A DNA stretch of 64,000 nucleotides from positions 302,186 through 366,185 of the forward strand of contig QAOA01002080.1 in the NCBI GenBank assembly GCA_003255065.1, read 5' to 3'. Position 1 is the first letter of the stretch. Every line of letters begins with the position of its first letter. The notes under the pieces are model-generated. The model searched no databases and was not told where the DNA came from. It was given only the letters and a program-made list of their open reading frames with translations. Of the stretch, positions 60,681 to 64,000 are shown one piece after another. A program made the position numbers and the translations under genes. The DNA is from Cercis canadensis (Eukaryota; Streptophyta; Magnoliopsida; Fabales; Fabaceae).

Positions 60681-61385
60681 ATGAGTTGCTCGTTGTTTCA
60701 GCACCCAACAAATTGGGAGATTTGGCAGGAAACTTCAGATATTTTCTTGGAATCCTTCTCAGGCAATGATCTTTTTGATCATCTTGTCCATGATTCCCTT
60801 TCCTTCGACATGGTGGACTACAATTCCAGTAGTCCTTATGATGAAGCAGAAGCAGCAATATCATTACCTATGGCCTACGACAGTACTGAAAGTGAAAGTG
60901 AAAGAAAGCGAGAATCGGAATTATTAGGCAAAGAAAAGCAGTGGGAGCAGAAGAAGCAGAGTAAAGAAAAATCATACATTGGCGTTAGGAGAAGGCCTTG
61001 GGGGAAATTTGCAGCAGAGATAAGGGATTCAACGCGGCGGGGTGCGCGTGTTTGGCTTGGAACATTTGAAAGTGCAGAGGCAGCTGCTTTAGCTTATGAC
61101 CAAGCTGCATTTTCCATGAGAGGCCCAAATGCTATGCTTAACTTTCCGGTCAAAACAGTCCGCGAATCTTTGCAAGACATCAAGCTTGCTTGCATGGAAG
61201 GCTCCTCGCCAGCATTAGCACTCAAGCACCGCCACTACATGCAACGAAAACTCACAGCAAATCCAAAACATCGCAAAACCATAACAAAACAGGAATCATC
61301 AGATTATCAGAAACAGCCAAGTGTGTTAGTGCTTGAGGACTTGGGACCTGAATATCTTGAGCAACTTCTCACCATATCTGATTAG
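60681..61385 (+). CDS. ERF1-like ethylene-responsive transcription factor
   Basis: Intronless, 234 residues from ATG 60681. The frame is open further upstream, but without an ATG there, and [20 protein letters not shown] aligns with the starts of the neighbouring copies. The acidic [14 protein letters not shown] block covers residues 35-48, and a charged linker follows. The AP2/ERF domain is residues 98-156 ([20 protein letters not shown] ... [20 protein letters not shown]). A basic stretch ([18 protein letters not shown]) precedes the C-terminal activation motif [20 protein letters not shown] (215-234), which ends the protein. Closest in the window to the 49622 gene. Expected to activate GCC-box genes under ethylene and jasmonate. 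A recent tandem duplication lies in its promoter. Confidence 0.93.
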   Translation: MSCSLFQHPTNWEIWQETSDIFLESFSGNDLFDHLVHDSLSFDMVDYNSSSPYDEAEAAISLPMAYDSTESESERKRESELLGKEKQWEQKKQSKEKSYIGVRRRPWGKFAAEIRDSTRRGARVWLGTFESAEAAALAYDQAAFSMRGPNAMLNFPVKTVRESLQDIKLACMEGSSPALALKHRHYMQRKLTANPKHRKTITKQESSDYQKQPSVLVLEDLGPEYLEQLLTISD

Positions 61386-61925
61386 TGAACCTACTTCACT
61401 CAATTAATTAATGACATCACTCTCTTTAATTTCCCCTTAATTTTCTTAACATCTCATTGTTTAATTAAAAAAATTTCACGGCATGATCAACTCGAGTTTA
61501 GCCCATACACCCTTGACGCTTGATCTCTGAATAATAAATTTGTCTCTTTTATTATTTTTCTTTCACCCCAATTTTATTTTATTTTTAACGGAAGCTGTAC
61601 ACGTCCCAGTTTATGTAATTGTCTCCATGATATAGATATATATAGATGCAAGCAAAGCATGAATATGCTGAATTAATGCTGTTTCTCGCACGACTACTTA
61701 TGTTGACCAGATACATTTCGCCACTACTGTGGTCCTAGTTTATTCCATGTGTATATATACCCTTAACTGTTTTGCTACCCATTTTTCATTTTTTTATTGG
61801 TATGGTGGGTTCAAGTTAATTTCTATATTACAATTTTAACTAAATTTATTTAACTTTTTTTTTAAACGATTCATATTCAATTGGACCTCACAGGTGTAAA
61901 GTTTGGTGAGACATGAGTGTTGGAT
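61386..61925. other. 3' flank of the 60681 ERF gene
   Basis: AT-rich, with no coding region. The TATATAGATG and GTATATATACCC segments are not placed to serve a recognised gene. Confidence 0.4.
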
Positions 61926-62250
61926 TTACCATTTCTTTTCAAGCACACTTGCTTTCGGTTTAGAAGACATGACCAGAGAAGGGATTCGTGGGTGAGTCCG
62001 AAAATGAGGAAATTGGGATTTATTGGTGGTGGCATTGGATGAGGCGGCGTATTGTAGAAGGGCTTTGGCGACGGAGGCGGGAAGAGCAAAGGTAGAGGCG
62101 GAGATGGGGAAGGTGGTGATCCTCCTTTTGTGAAGGGAAGGGTGCGAGTGCAGCAGAATGAGCTTCGCGTTGGTGTTGCTTTTCATTTTCTCTGTGAGTG
62201 AACGAGAGAGAGAGAAATTTTTTTTTTTTTCTGGGTCTCTCTCTGGTGGA
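61926..62250 (-). pseudogene. IRX15 / DUF579-like xylan-synthesis gene relic
   Basis: On the minus strand an ATG at 62186, preceded by a CT-rich leader-like tract, starts MKSNTNAKLILLHSHPSLHK, the N-terminus of IRREGULAR XYLEM 15-type proteins. The membrane segment expected next is missing. The frame continues with FALPASVAKALLQYAASSNA. After a frame change it gives NPNFLIFGLTHESLLWSCLL, which matches the conserved DUF579 stretch that reads FGLTHETLLW in the family. The rest of the about 300-residue protein is absent. The relic therefore carries an internal deletion, a frameshift and a 3' truncation. The family acts in glucuronoxylan deposition in the Golgi; this piece cannot. Family assignment rests on remembered consensus, but three separate blocks agree in order. 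Confidence 0.7.
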
Positions 62251-62401
62251 GAGTGTAGAGATTAGAGTAGAGTATGACTTATTGCACTATGACACACACA
62301 CAAGGCTGCATTTTGTGTTCTTTGGGAGAGGAAGCGGTGTGAAGCAGAGGTTAATTGAATTTACCATGTGTACGTGGCTATTTGGTCTATTGACGGCGTA
62401 A

Positions 62402-63864
62402 ACTGAAGTCCAGGACCAAATAATTTGTCTTATATTTAATTATCCTAGTCCCATTTAGGTAATAGGTAGCTAGGATAAATTTATGTATGGGCGTTGATAG
62501 AATATATTTAAAATGCGTAAGACCTGGCTTATAGTTCGTGGGGTTCATAAAATGCTTCTAGAAGGAGGCCTTAATAATAATAATAATAATACTAAGAAAG
62601 CGCTACGATTTTAATTGCAAGTTGATTTTAATTTCTCATTCATAATATTTTTTAACCATTTAATGCTTTTGAAGTGTTATTAAAGAGGTTAAAATACGTA
62701 AGAAATGGAGATGCATAAACCCACATGTCATTTAATTCATTCTTTCCCTGTAAAGAAGTGTAGAACGTAGATTATAAGATGCATAAATATCGTAAATGAC
62801 TTATTTAACACTTACTTGAACTGACAATAAATTACTCCCAATTCTTAATTATCACTATATATATCTTAATTAGTAGATGTGCTTGGTTGCCATGTGAGTG
62901 CCAACCCTCGTATGATTCCATGCTCTACCCACTACCATATTTGTTATGTCGCTCGAGACAGGAGAGCTTGCAATGTTTTTAAGACTAAAATATGCATATA
63001 ATGAGTTCAAGAATGTTAATCAATAAAGAAAACGTAGAAAGCTACACATAAGACAAAAATAATTAATGTTCATTCTGAGGCATACTGCAACTCGTATCAT
63101 TAACTACTTTTTTTCTCGTTTTATATATATTTAAATTTTTTAATACTATTCATTTTATAGTAATACAAAAATGAAAGCACACACATGGAGTTAAAGGCCT
63201 TCCTTTGGATCTAACTATCCTGCAGTACATAACTGTTGTAAAGTCTTCGAGTATTTTCTTTCTTTTTCTCCTGCTTAATAAATTGCTACAATCAAAATTG
63301 AATTGAGATTATCTACACAGTGAAGTGAAAGTGAGTGTTGCTATGTTTAACCTCGAAAAATAAGTTACATAAAAATAATTTGTAATAGGTTAGTTTTATT
63401 TTTTTTACTTTTGTTCACAGAAATTTAGGCTATACAATTTAGGTAAATTATATTGTCTTAATATAAACTTTATTTCGTTTTATCTTATGAGGTTTTTTTC
63501 TTTTATGGTTACGTACATCAATTGCTCTAATTCTTATGATTAAAAGAGATGTCACTAAATTTATAGATCATTAACATCTCGATAAAGTTTGAAGATAAGA
63601 TCTAAATTAGAGAATATAATATTCAACTGTTTGGTAAGACAATGTTTAGGTGTATATGAGTTGAAAACAAATAGTCTTGCACTGTTAAAAAATGTGTAAA
63701 AAGTATAGAATTAATTTAAATTTTTAGATTAAAATTTTAGTTGAGTCTCTACAAAGTTTTAATGGATTCAATAAATTCAAATGTTATAAAATATTTAGAT
63801 ATAATAAAAGTATAAAAAATTATAAATATATCATTACTCTTAGGAGATTAGCATTGTTCGGCCC
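62402..63864. other. Upstream region of the right-edge ERF gene
   Basis: AT-rich, no coding region. It has an AAT microsatellite at about 62571-62590 and AGCACACACATGGAGTTAAA at 63176-63195, which is shared with the region upstream of the ERF pseudogene. Confidence 0.45.
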
Positions 63865-63872
63865 TATAAATA
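63865..63872 (+). promoter_or_regulatory. TATA box of the right-edge ERF gene
   Basis: TATAAATA in the context GGCCCTATAAATAGCC, 98 bp upstream of the ATG at 63963. Nearly the same block is found at the 49622 gene. Confidence 0.65.
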
Positions 63873-63962
63873 GCCATGTGAGGAGAAGATGAAAGACAAA
63901 TAAGCAAAACAAACTTTAGGCTATAATATAACAGGGCAAGGCAAACCTATCTTTCAGCTGAT

Positions 63963-64000
63963 ATGAGTTCCTCTTTTTTTCAGCGCCCAGATTGGAGCGT
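63963..64000 (+). CDS. ERF1-like transcription factor, N-terminus only (partial)
   Basis: The ATG at 63963 opens a frame MSSSFFQRPDWS that continues past the window edge. It matches the start of the 49622 protein ([11 protein letters not shown]) and the pseudogene (MNTSFFEYPDW), and the TATA context is shared. It is therefore the next member of the array; whether it is intact cannot be seen. Confidence 0.75.
   Translation, partial: MSSSFFQRPDWS

Overview
This window is nuclear DNA from a flowering plant, a eudicot and probably a woody one. It is AT-rich, the genes have short GT-AG introns, and gene families and intron positions match those of rosid genomes. The species cannot be fixed from the sequence. 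It is a draft assembly: six single N bases and one run of 24 N occur, and at least five of the single Ns sit between two near-identical copies of the same sequence. These look like unmerged contig or haplotype ends rather than real duplications.

Left half (1-30 kb), mostly single-copy housekeeping genes. The first exon of a LONESOME HIGHWAY-like bHLH regulator runs off the left edge (minus). After about 7 kb of gene-poor DNA come a WAT1/MtN21-type EamA transporter (7901-10443, plus), the replication-licensing factor CDT1 (11897-15403, minus) with E2F-like promoter sites, a long-inverted-repeat Mutator-like element (16755-17216), the autophagy membrane protein ATG9 (18488-23507, plus), a kinesin-light-chain-like TPR protein with an organelle-type N-terminus (24250-27381, plus), and an ATL-family RING-H2 ubiquitin ligase (28734-29807, minus).

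Middle (31-39 kb). Two tandem 2-oxoglutarate/Fe(II) dioxygenases of the hyoscyamine-6-hydroxylase-like type (31301-32804 and 35321-36542, plus) differ by one precise intron. They are followed by an intronless cis-prenyltransferase (37905-38792, plus).

Right half (41-64 kb), an accessory cluster of intronless group-IX ERF transcription factors, all on the plus strand: a small EDLL-type ERF (41070-41480), an ERF that has lost its C-terminal activation motif (44650-45264), an ERF pseudogene (about 48133-48556), two intact ERF1-like genes (49622-50338 and 60681-61385), and the start of another at the right edge (63963 on). Shared intergenic footprints suggest repeated duplication of a larger unit. 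The spaces between hold a duplicated minus-strand transcription-unit-like segment (53.5-55.6 kb), a truncated and frameshifted IRX15/DUF579 relic (about 61.93-62.19 kb), and promoter-proximal tandem repeats.

No operon-like organisation, CRISPR array or replicon is present. The most informative second-look items are the decay series in the ERF array, the candidate uORFs in the LHW-like and ATG9 leaders, the hairpin Mutator-like element, and the assembly joins that create false duplicate exons.
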